Shown in pieces: positions 29,899 to 37,738 of a stretch of DNA of 64,000 nucleotides. The notes beneath the pieces are model-generated. The model saw only the letters and a program-made list of their open reading frames with translations. It searched no databases and was not told the origin of the DNA. A program made the translations under genes and the position numbers. Source of the stretch: Hydrogenophilales bacterium. GTDB lineage: Bacteria > Pseudomonadota > Gammaproteobacteria > Burkholderiales > Thiobacillaceae. The stretch spans positions 124,001 to 188,000 of the forward strand of contig JACPYT010000011.1 in the NCBI GenBank assembly GCA_016195805.1, written 5' to 3'. Position 1 is the stretch's first letter; each line of letters begins with the position of its first letter.

Positions 29899-30726
29899 TC
29901 AACCGATTGCAGGACCGGCCTTAACCAGCGCCATCACCTTGTTCGGATCCATGTGCAGCAGCGCGGCGATCTCGTGGAAATCGTCCGGCAGGGCCGCGTC
30001 ATGCCAGCCATGTGCGGAATGCCGCGCCAGATTGACCGCCAGCATGACGGTGCGTACCCGGGTCGACTGCGCCAATGCCGGGTCCATCAGGTTTCTCAAC
30101 AATTCTGGCAGACGCCACGCCACGGTCAGCTGGCGTTGCAGATCGAGGCCGGCAAAACCCAGCACGAGTTTCTGCGCCTCGGCACTGCGCAGGGTGTGGT
30201 CGGTCGCCTGCAAACGCTGGATTTCGAGCATCCGCTCGGGGCTGAAGCACCACATCAGCATTTCGGAGACATGGGTGAGCAGTGCGGACACCTGCACTTC
30301 CTCCGCGTGCATGTCGTGCAGGCGCAATGCCCAGTCGAATGCGTAGTACGCCGAACGCTGCGCACGCCGGACGGTGTGCAGCAGATACACCAGCGCGGCG
30401 CGATGCTCCTGCAGCATCTCTTCCGCAATCGGCGTCGCCGGTACTTCGCGAAAAAACGTATCCAGGCCCATCATGAGCAGCGCCTGCTTCACGTCGACCA
30501 GTTCGTAGGTCTGATTGCGATGCTTGTGCGTCTGCATGTAGCGCAGCAGCTTGACCGTCATCAGCGGATCGTCGGTCACCACGTCGGCAATACTGCGCGC
30601 GTTGAGCAGCGCCTCGTCATCGCGCAGGCGTGCCAGTTCGCGCGCCGTGTGCTTCAGCACGGGGATATCGGCCCGTCCCAAAAAAGCGAGCCAGTCAGTC
30701 AGGCTTCCGGGTTGCTGCGGCATCAT
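29899..30726 (-). CDS. HDOD-domain protein
   Basis: 275 residues from the first of two adjacent ATGs (GGGAGG precedes them). The body matches HDOD domains: IPVLKHTARELARLRDDEAL, SIADVVTDDPLMTVKLLRYM, VDVKQALLMMGLDTFFREV and ALLTHVSEMLMW. HDOD proteins lack the catalytic HD residues and act as signalling adaptors, often beside c-di-GMP enzymes. The gene is convergent with the MinD-like ATPase. Confidence 0.85.
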   Translation of the reverse strand: MMPQQPGSLTDWLAFLGRADIPVLKHTARELARLRDDEALLNARSIADVVTDDPLMTVKLLRYMQTHKHRNQTYELVDVKQALLMMGLDTFFREVPATPIAEEMLQEHRAALVYLLHTVRRAQRSAYYAFDWALRLHDMHAEEVQVSALLTHVSEMLMWCFSPERMLEIQRLQATDHTLRSAEAQKLVLGFAGLDLQRQLTVAWRLPELLRNLMDPALAQSTRVRTVMLAVNLARHSAHGWHDAALPDDFHEIAALLHMDPNKVMALVKAGPAIG

Positions 30727-30896
30727 CCCTCCCTGTGGTCCGGCATGCATCCATCGTAGCGAGGCCGCCGAAAACACCCTGATCGGCAGGCGGGAACGCG
30801 TCCGCTTCCCTCGCATCAACAATTCGAAGCGTCCTTTAGGGTGTATCGGTGCCGCTCGCCATCACTTGAGGCATCGACGCCTTCCGGGGCTACCTT

Positions 30897-31553
30897 TCAC
30901 AGAAGCGGCCTGAAGTAATGCACGCCGAATGCCGCCGCCTGCTCCAGCGTGTACAGGCTGTGGTTCCGCCAATCGCCCTTGTGCCATGCGGCGGCGGCGT
31001 CATCGTCTTTCAGAAATACCATCTCCGTACACAGGCTATGCGCGGCACCTTTGTCCGACGGCGTCTGCCAGCGCACGCCCACCCGTGTCGTGGCCGGCCA
31101 CGCCTCGAGGATGCGTTCCCCGCACTGCCTGATCACGATTGCATCGTCCGTCATCCGGCAATGCGAACGGACGTCCACCGCACAACCGAATAGGGGAGCG
31201 ACCGCGAGCGCATCGAGTGCACACATGGCGTGAATCGAGTGCCCATTGACCGCGAGTGCATGCGGCGTGATCTCCGAGGTGACGGGATAGGCCCCGAGGA
31301 TGTTCCGCCGGTCCACGGATAGCACGATGAGGTCGTCGTCTTCCAGCAGGGTGAGTGCCGCATCGACCTGCTGAGTCCCTACCCGAGCGGCAACTTCGGA
31401 CCGATCAGGCGGCCGTCCGCGCGTGACCAGAAACGCGATCACCGCCCGGTGCAAGGCCTTGAGCGGCGGAGAATGCCGATCTTGCCGCGCCTTCAGCGGC
31501 AGCAGCCGATTCAGGCGCATAACGGATGAATCGACTGATTCGTTCCTGTCCAT
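30897..31553 (-). CDS. MerB-like alkylmercury lyase family protein
   Basis: 218 residues. After a winged-helix-like N-terminus (RGRPPDRSEVAARVGTQQVD), the core HAMCALDALAVAPLFGCAVD, VRSHC and SLCTEMVFLKDDDAAAAW aligns with MerB. In MerB, Cys96, Asp99 and Cys159 cleave the carbon-mercury bond; Cys111, Asp114 and Cys175 occupy those places here, and Cys132 matches structural Cys117. No merA, merR, merT or merP is nearby, so the natural substrate is uncertain. The start has no clear ribosome site; Met12 is an alternative. Confidence 0.82.
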   Translation of the reverse strand: MDRNESVDSSVMRLNRLLPLKARQDRHSPPLKALHRAVIAFLVTRGRPPDRSEVAARVGTQQVDAALTLLEDDDLIVLSVDRRNILGAYPVTSEITPHALAVNGHSIHAMCALDALAVAPLFGCAVDVRSHCRMTDDAIVIRQCGERILEAWPATTRVGVRWQTPSDKGAAHSLCTEMVFLKDDDAAAAWHKGDWRNHSLYTLEQAAAFGVHYFRPLL

Positions 31554-31636
31554 GGTGTGTATGAAACGTAAAAACGCGGCACGGCCCCACTGCCGGATGG
31601 TTCGCCAACGACCCGACCCCGCTTCAGGCCGGCGGG

Positions 31637-31891
31637 CTATTTCAGGTTGCTGGACGAGAACAAGAGCACCTGGCCCGCAACAAAGTTCACATGGATGGAG
31701 CGTTTTTCATCGCCCCACTGGCAACTGCGCACGCCCATCACATCGTCGCATCGATCGGGCGGCCCGATCAGGTGGGTGACCTCGTCGTACGGCATGCCCA
31801 CGGTGATCTTGCTGTAGTTCTCCAGCGTGAGCTTGCTGCAGCCCAGCAGTGTCAACACCAGGCCCAGCAGCAAAACAGGCGTGATTTTCAT
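31637..31891 (-). CDS. small SmpA/OmlA-like lipoprotein
   Basis: 84 residues. The signal sequence ends in the lipobox LLGC (Cys18). The mature part (NYSKITVGMPYDEVTHLIGP, CQWGDEKRSIHVNF) resembles the SmpA/OmlA or DUF3862 fold, in which VGM--EV--LLG is the hallmark; SmpA (BamE) supports outer membrane assembly, but this one is a minimal variant. Two additional Cys near CDDVMGVRSC may form a disulfide. It lies between the MerB-like gene and the ClC gene, all on the minus strand. Confidence 0.78.
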   Translation of the reverse strand: MKITPVLLLGLVLTLLGCSKLTLENYSKITVGMPYDEVTHLIGPPDRCDDVMGVRSCQWGDEKRSIHVNFVAGQVLLFSSSNLK

Positions 31892-31925
31892 GAAGACGCT
31901 CCAGGCAGGTTAAGGTTCCGGGTGC

Positions 31926-33257
31926 TTATGCAGCGGGCCGCACGCGCGCCAGATAGTTGGTCGCCAGGGCCTTGTACAGCGGCCTCGGACACACGACACG
32001 GGACACCGCGGTGGCCAGTAGCGTGGCCAGCATCAGCGGCACCACCATGGCATGGTTGTCGGTCATTTCCATCACGATGACAAAAGCGGTAATGGGCGCC
32101 TGGACCACGCCGGCAAAATAGGCCGCCATGCCGATCACGATCAGCGCGCCTGCATCCGCCTGATTGACTAGGCCCGCCACGAACTGGCCGATACCCGCGC
32201 CGGCCGACAGGCTGGGGGCGAACAGCCCCCCTGGAATGCCGCTGACGAACGACACCAGCGTCGCCAGTATTTTCCACACGCCGTACCCCGCCGAAACGCC
32301 TCCTGAACCTTCGATCAGATGCTTGGCCTCGACGTAGCCGCTGCCGAATACGGCGCCCCCGGAGGCGAGGCCGATCAGCGCCAGCGCCAGGCCGCACATG
32401 GCAGCGAACCCTACCGGATGCGTGCGCACGAATCCACCCGCCCGTCCAGGCAGGCCGTGTGTCGAGAAGGCCAGCACCAGGCGGCTGAATCCGCCGCCCA
32501 GCAGGCCGCCTGCCAAGCCGCACAGCAATACGCCGAACCAGCCGGACGCGTCATTGAGCGTGGCGCTGGTTGCGCCGAAATAGGTGTAGTTGCCCTGGAC
32601 GTAGACAGCAGCCAGACCGGCAATGATGACTGCGGTGATGAGAATGCCGCTGGAGCGCTCCTCAAACGAGCGGGCCATCTCCTCGATGGCGAACACGACC
32701 CCCGCGAGCGGCGTGTTGAAGGCTGCCGCCACGCCTGCGCCGCCGCCGGCCACGATCAGGCCGCGCTCCATCAGGTGGCGCGGGAAACGGACCAGCCAGC
32801 GCAGGTTGTACAGCAGCGCAGCGCCTACCTGGACGGTGGGCCCCTCGCGGCCCACGCTGGCGCCGCCCGCCAGACCGACGCAGGTCAGCAGCATCTTGGC
32901 TGCGGCCAGGCGCAGGGACAGCACCGCATTACGATCACCGTCTTCGGTCATGCGGAGGGCGGCAATCGTCTGCGGAATGCCGCTGCCTTCGGCCCCCTTG
33001 AAGTAGCGCTGGGTCAATGCGGCCACGCCCGCCAGGGCCAGGGGTGTGACCAGCAGGGGCAGCCAGGAGGAAACAGCCGCCATCCGTCTGAATAGTTCAT
33101 GGGCATAATCGGCGCTCAGGGCAAACGCCGTAGCCGCCAGCCCCACGCCGATCGCCCCGCCCCAGAACAGCATGTGGCGCAGCCACAGCCGCAGCGAGAG
33201 CAGGCCGACGCGGTGGCGTTTCTGAACGTAGGGAAAGCGGGGACGGGGCCAAGCCAT
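31926..33257 (-). CDS. ClC-family chloride/proton antiporter
   Basis: 443 residues, an integral membrane protein of the voltage-gated chloride channel family. The three anion-pathway signatures are present: GSGIPQ, GREGPTVQ with the gating glutamate, and GIPGGLFAPSL. The conserved gating glutamate argues for coupled Cl-/H+ exchange; no CBS domains are attached. It could serve acid resistance or anion balance. It is followed 34 nt later by the small lipoprotein gene. Confidence 0.9.
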   Translation of the reverse strand: MAWPRPRFPYVQKRHRVGLLSLRLWLRHMLFWGGAIGVGLAATAFALSADYAHELFRRMAAVSSWLPLLVTPLALAGVAALTQRYFKGAEGSGIPQTIAALRMTEDGDRNAVLSLRLAAAKMLLTCVGLAGGASVGREGPTVQVGAALLYNLRWLVRFPRHLMERGLIVAGGGAGVAAAFNTPLAGVVFAIEEMARSFEERSSGILITAVIIAGLAAVYVQGNYTYFGATSATLNDASGWFGVLLCGLAGGLLGGGFSRLVLAFSTHGLPGRAGGFVRTHPVGFAAMCGLALALIGLASGGAVFGSGYVEAKHLIEGSGGVSAGYGVWKILATLVSFVSGIPGGLFAPSLSAGAGIGQFVAGLVNQADAGALIVIGMAAYFAGVVQAPITAFVIVMEMTDNHAMVVPLMLATLLATAVSRVVCPRPLYKALATNYLARVRPAA

Positions 33258-33381
33258 AATGGCGTCATGTTAACCGCTCGGCCCCGCGCCTGTCTCGCTG
33301 AAACGCTTCAATCTGCTTGGATGACAGCGCGTTCGATGATTTTGGAAAAGTTCGGGACAGGGTATTACGGACTCGGCAGGC

Positions 33382-33906
33382 TCAAAACCCGCCGATATAC
33401 GCGTAGCCGTCGTTCTCCAGCTTGATGAGGCGGGTATAGCCGTCGTGCACGATCGTCACGCCGGGCAGGACATCGCTGGCCGTCCACCCCATCGCCTTCA
33501 TCGCGCTGTGGCAGATTTCGACATGTACGCCCAGGTCCAGCAAATCCTGGGTGACTCTGGCACTGAGATTGACGGCGAAAGGATCGTTGACGGCTGTCCG
33601 GTACGTCTCGTCGATCAGCAGAAATTTCGCGGCATCGCCATGCATCACCAGGTGAATATCGAGTTGCCCCGGCGCCACACCCTGTTTGCCGAAGGCCTCG
33701 ATCAGGCCGCGTGCGAAGTACAGTCCCTTGCTGATCCCCGCCGCCGTATCCCCGGAGTGGATGTCGTAGACCGCGCGGTAACGGGCCTGCGGATCGACCT
33801 TTACCAGCGGCCGCTCCACGGCTGCAGCCCCTGCCTCAGCGGCCATTGCCGCGCCGGCCAGCCCCAGCGCGCAGCCCATCGCGCAGATGAATTTCGTATA
33901 GCGCAT
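33382..33906 (-). CDS. exported DsrE-like protein
   Basis: 174 residues from the ATG preceded by GGGAGGA. A signal peptide (MRYTKFICAMGCALGLAGAA) ends near residue 22. The mature domain (YRAVYDIHSGDTAAGISKGL, LDIHLVMHGDAAKFLL, GVHVEICHSAMKAMGW) matches the DsrE/DsrF/DrsH-like fold with Cys132 in the sulfur-carrying position. Periplasmic DsrE-like proteins occur widely in sulfur-oxidising bacteria, but their substrate is mostly unknown. It is a single gene, with no dsr cluster adjacent. Confidence 0.82.
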   Translation of the reverse strand: MRYTKFICAMGCALGLAGAAMAAEAGAAAVERPLVKVDPQARYRAVYDIHSGDTAAGISKGLYFARGLIEAFGKQGVAPGQLDIHLVMHGDAAKFLLIDETYRTAVNDPFAVNLSARVTQDLLDLGVHVEICHSAMKAMGWTASDVLPGVTIVHDGYTRLIKLENDGYAYIGGF

Positions 33907-34038
33907 GATCGTCCTCCCGAACCCATTGAAATACGGGCCTCGCACCCGTCCGAAACGGGATTATCGCGCCCGATGCTTTCTGCATATTCCTTTGTACAGG
34001 GACGCGTCTTTCGATACGACGCCGTTCGCCATCCCGCG

Positions 34039-34974
34039 TCAGAACCAGAACGACGTGCCCTTCATCAGAAACTCGACATGCGGCATATAGTGCGAGCCGT
34101 CGCACGAAAAGGTCACGCTCACCATGTCGTTGAAAATGTTGATCGAGGCCATGCGCAGGTAGAAGGTCGGGTCGGAGAGGCGCAGGGCCTGCATGGTGTC
34201 GAGGATCCTGTCGATGTGTCCCTGCGGTATCGCGGCATCGGCGGGATAGTCGCGCGGCGGATAGACCAGGCAGATGTCCGGATCGCTCAGGGCCTCATGA
34301 TCCAGGATGCGGTAGCGCAACGGATCATCCAGCGTCCAGATCGTCGCCTGGCTGCTGGAAAAATGGATCTGGCACTGGAACACGCCGCGCTGCGTCAGCA
34401 ACTCCTCCAGGATCGACAGCGCCTGCTCCAGGTTGCCATCCATCGGGCTCTCCACCCGGCATTGCTGGAACACGCCGCTGCGAATCGCCGGATCGCCTTT
34501 CACCTGACGCCAGTAGCCCGGCTCTTCGTAGAGTTCCGACATCACCGGCAGATTGCGCAAGTCGAAGTCGGCGCCGAGATAGCCCAGGGCATTGGAATCC
34601 CGGTTCACCGCCTGCAGCGCCGTGAGTGAGGGCCGGTGCCTGTTGAGGCCAATGTAGGCATCCGACAGCAGAAACCCCCAGGCTGGAACCGGTTCCTTCA
34701 TGTACGGGCGTTGCGAGCGGTCGCGTCCGAGGTATCCCGGCATGATCCCCATCTGGCCAATGTTGTTGCAGACTTGTATGCCGTCGGTTCCCACGCAGTA
34801 CAGGAACGAGCAATGCGGAATGCTGGCGAAGTGCTCCGCGAGAACCGTCTCCAGCACTTCGCAATCCCCCCAGGCCGGCGCGCAGCGTTCGGCCAGTTGC
34901 GCCAGCGGCTCGCGCAGGATACGCGCCAGCTCCTCCCGTTGCAGGTAGATGCTGTCCTTCCATGAGTTCTTCAT
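34039..34974 (-). CDS. soluble PDC/Cache sensor-domain protein
   Basis: 311 residues from the ATG with GGAGG just upstream (an in-frame ATG 17 codons earlier lacks one). The first half resembles a Cache/PDC ligand-binding domain: FLYCVGTDGIQVCNNIGQMG, then GRDRSQRPYMKE and WGFLLSDAYIGL. No signal peptide, membrane helix, GGDEF, kinase or methyl-accepting domain is attached, so it appears to be a free cytoplasmic sensor or enzyme. It ends the minus-strand cyanophycin gene run and may be cotranscribed, with 132 nt between. Confidence 0.72.
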   Translation of the reverse strand: MKNSWKDSIYLQREELARILREPLAQLAERCAPAWGDCEVLETVLAEHFASIPHCSFLYCVGTDGIQVCNNIGQMGIMPGYLGRDRSQRPYMKEPVPAWGFLLSDAYIGLNRHRPSLTALQAVNRDSNALGYLGADFDLRNLPVMSELYEEPGYWRQVKGDPAIRSGVFQQCRVESPMDGNLEQALSILEELLTQRGVFQCQIHFSSSQATIWTLDDPLRYRILDHEALSDPDICLVYPPRDYPADAAIPQGHIDRILDTMQALRLSDPTFYLRMASINIFNDMVSVTFSCDGSHYMPHVEFLMKGTSFWF

Positions 34975-35106
34975 GCAGCCTCCATCATTCATGCATGAAC
35001 GCGCAGCCTTCATTTCGCCATCCACCCAAGCGGGGCAGCCAATTGGATACGGATAGTTCGCGATTAGTTCAGGCGGTACGCCGGGCCTGTGCCTGCCGGC
35101 GGTCCG

Positions 35107-37686
35107 TTACGCCGGCTCAGATTCGGCGATGCGCCGGGCGATATGGGCCAGCGCCTCCTCCACCTGATCGATCAGGATCAGGCACAGATCGCCGGCCTTC
35201 AGGTGCGACAACGCGGTATCGATGGCAAGAAACTCGCCGGTGATCTTTTCGACGGCCCGCGTGCGCGATGCATTGCGTAGCCCCTCCTCGAGCAGGGCCA
35301 GCACTTCGCCCTCGGCACGGCCGCGCTGGCACTGGTCCTGATAAAGAATCGCCGCGTCGAACGCCGCGCCCAGAATCCGGGTCTGGTCACGGATGTCCTC
35401 GTCGCGCCGATCGCCCGCGCCGCTGATCACGACGATCCGGCGTTGCGCCGGCAAGGCTTCCACCGCCTTGACGAGGGCGAGAATGGCATCCGGATTGTGC
35501 CCGTAGTCGGCGATGAGCGTGGCACCACGGTAATCGAACAGATTGAAGCGGCCCGGGACGCTCTGTGCCGTGCTGTCGAAGCTGCGCAGGCCGGTGCGGA
35601 TGATGTCCCAGTCCAGTTCCAGCGCCCAGGCGGCGGCGGTGGCCGCCATCGCATTCTCGATCTGGAAACGGATGGTGCCGCCGTGCGTGAGCGGGATGTC
35701 CGCCAAGGGCAGCCGCTGCTCGGCATCGCCCCATGCCGCCACGAGGCAGCCGCCGTCGAGGTAGATCACCCGATGTCCCTGGGCGCGATGGGCGGCGATG
35801 ATGGGGTGGTGGGGCTCGCTGGCGAAGAAGGTCACCGACCCCGGGCAATGGATCGCCATCTCGGCGGTCCTGGGGTCGCAGGCGTTGAGGACCGCGACGC
35901 CGTCCGGGGCGACGTTCTGCACCACCACCTGCTTGAGCACGGCGAGATCTTCCACTGTGGTGATGAAATTGAGGCCGAGGTGGTCGCCCATGCCGATATT
36001 CGTCACCACCGCGACCTTGCAGCGGTCGAACGCCAGGCCTTCGCGCAACAGCCCGCCGCGGGCCGTCTCCAGTACCGCCGCGTCGACATCCGGATGCAGC
36101 AGGATGTTGCGTGCGCTTTTCGGGCCGCTGCAGTCGCCGGTGTCGATGCGCCGGCCCTGCACATACACGCCATCCGTCGCAGTCATGCCGACGCGCTTGC
36201 CGCTGAGGGTCAGGAAATGGGCGATCAGGCGCACGGTCGTGGTCTTGCCGTTGGTGCCGGTCACCGCCACCACAGGGATCCGTCCATCCTCGCCCGGCGG
36301 GAACAGGGTCGAAACAATGGCCTCGCCCACCGGCTGCCCCTTGCCATAGGAAGGCATGAGATGCATGCGCAGGCCCGGCGCCGCATTGACCTCGACCACG
36401 CCTCCGCCCTGCTCTTCCAGCGGCTTGTGCACGGTCTGGCAGACGACGTCGACGCCGCAGACATCCAGCCCGATCATCTGCGCCGCTTCCACCGCCCGGG
36501 CCGCCACCTCAGGATGGACATCGTCGGTGACGTCGGTCGCGGAGCCGCCCGTGCTCAGGTTGGCGTTGTTGCGCAGGACGACCCGCTCGCCCATGGCGGG
36601 GATCGTGTCGGCGTCGTAATTCTGTACGGCGAGACGGGCCATGGCGATGTCGTCCAGGCGTATCCGCGTCAGCGAAGTGGCATGCCCCTCGCCGCGGCGC
36701 GGGTCGCTGTTCACCTGTGCGACAAGTTCGCGCACCGTATGCACGCCATCGCCGATCACGTGCGGCGGCTCGCGGCGAGCCGCGGCGACCAGCCGATTGC
36801 CGGCCACGAGCAGGCGATAATCATGGCCCGGGATGAAGCGCTCCACCAGCACCTCCTCGCTGATCGCCGCCGCTGCGCCATACACCGCCATGAAGTGTTC
36901 CCGCGTGAGGATGTTGACCGTCACCCCCTTGCCCTGATTGCCGTCGCGCGGTTTGACCACCACCGGCAGTCCGACCTCGCAGGCGGCCGTCCAGCCTTCC
37001 TCGGCATCGGTCACGACCCGCCCGAGCGGCACCGGGACGCATGCGGCCTCCAGAAGCTTCTTGGTGAGATCCTTGTCCTGGGCGATCGCCTCGGAAATGG
37101 CGCGGGTACGGTCGGTCTCGGCCGCCTGGATGCGCCGCTGACGGCTGCCCCAGCCGAACTGCACGAGACTGCTCGTCGTCAGGCGCCGATAGGGAATGCC
37201 CCGCGCGACGGCAGCCTGGACGATGGCACCGGTGCTGGGGCCGAGGCGAACGTCTTCGTCCAGGTCCCGCAGCCGTGCCAGGGCATCCTCCAGATCGAAG
37301 GCAGTATCGTCGCGTGCGGCACGGCATAGCGACTCGGCCAGCTCGAGCGCCAGTCGCCCAACGGCTTCCTCGGTATATTCAAAGACCAGCTGATAGGTCC
37401 CCGTCTCGACCGTGGGCGAGGTGACGCAGAAACTGACCGGACAGCCGGCCTGCGCCTGCAGGCCGAGCGCGGCAAAGGCCAGCGCATGCGCCACGGAAAT
37501 GTCGTCCTCGTCCCCGATCGGCCGCATCGGGCCAATTTCCGGAAAACGCGCCCGCAAGCGCGCCTCGAACCCGCTGATCGTGCCGATCATGATCTCTTCG
37601 GATGCACACCGCACCAACGCCTCGATGGCAGTGTGCCGGCTCCAGAGATTGGGTCCGCGCAGTGCCCGGATACGTGATATGTCCAT
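35107..37686 (-). CDS. cphA: cyanophycin synthetase
   Basis: 859 residues, close to the usual 870-900. The order is an N-terminal domain, an ATP-grasp domain (VVVKPRDGNQGKGVTVNI, RFIPGHDYRLLVAGNRLV) that adds aspartate, and a C-terminal Mur-ligase domain that adds arginine, with an intact P-loop GTNGKTTTVRLIAHF near residue 476 and the C-terminal motifs LFDYRGATLIADYGHNPDAI and ISGAGDRRDEDIRDQT. It polymerises the Asp-Arg storage polymer cyanophycin in the cytoplasm. It lies 52 nt downstream of a second cphA-like gene. No cyanophycinase is visible here. Confidence 0.94.
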   Translation of the reverse strand: MDISRIRALRGPNLWSRHTAIEALVRCASEEIMIGTISGFEARLRARFPEIGPMRPIGDEDDISVAHALAFAALGLQAQAGCPVSFCVTSPTVETGTYQLVFEYTEEAVGRLALELAESLCRAARDDTAFDLEDALARLRDLDEDVRLGPSTGAIVQAAVARGIPYRRLTTSSLVQFGWGSRQRRIQAAETDRTRAISEAIAQDKDLTKKLLEAACVPVPLGRVVTDAEEGWTAACEVGLPVVVKPRDGNQGKGVTVNILTREHFMAVYGAAAAISEEVLVERFIPGHDYRLLVAGNRLVAAARREPPHVIGDGVHTVRELVAQVNSDPRRGEGHATSLTRIRLDDIAMARLAVQNYDADTIPAMGERVVLRNNANLSTGGSATDVTDDVHPEVAARAVEAAQMIGLDVCGVDVVCQTVHKPLEEQGGGVVEVNAAPGLRMHLMPSYGKGQPVGEAIVSTLFPPGEDGRIPVVAVTGTNGKTTTVRLIAHFLTLSGKRVGMTATDGVYVQGRRIDTGDCSGPKSARNILLHPDVDAAVLETARGGLLREGLAFDRCKVAVVTNIGMGDHLGLNFITTVEDLAVLKQVVVQNVAPDGVAVLNACDPRTAEMAIHCPGSVTFFASEPHHPIIAAHRAQGHRVIYLDGGCLVAAWGDAEQRLPLADIPLTHGGTIRFQIENAMAATAAAWALELDWDIIRTGLRSFDSTAQSVPGRFNLFDYRGATLIADYGHNPDAILALVKAVEALPAQRRIVVISGAGDRRDEDIRDQTRILGAAFDAAILYQDQCQRGRAEGEVLALLEEGLRNASRTRAVEKITGEFLAIDTALSHLKAGDLCLILIDQVEEALAHIARRIAESEPA

Positions 37687-37738
37687 GAACGCCTGTTCCT
37701 GTTGGGGTGTCCGACGGCCGATCGGGCCGGTCGAGTGT

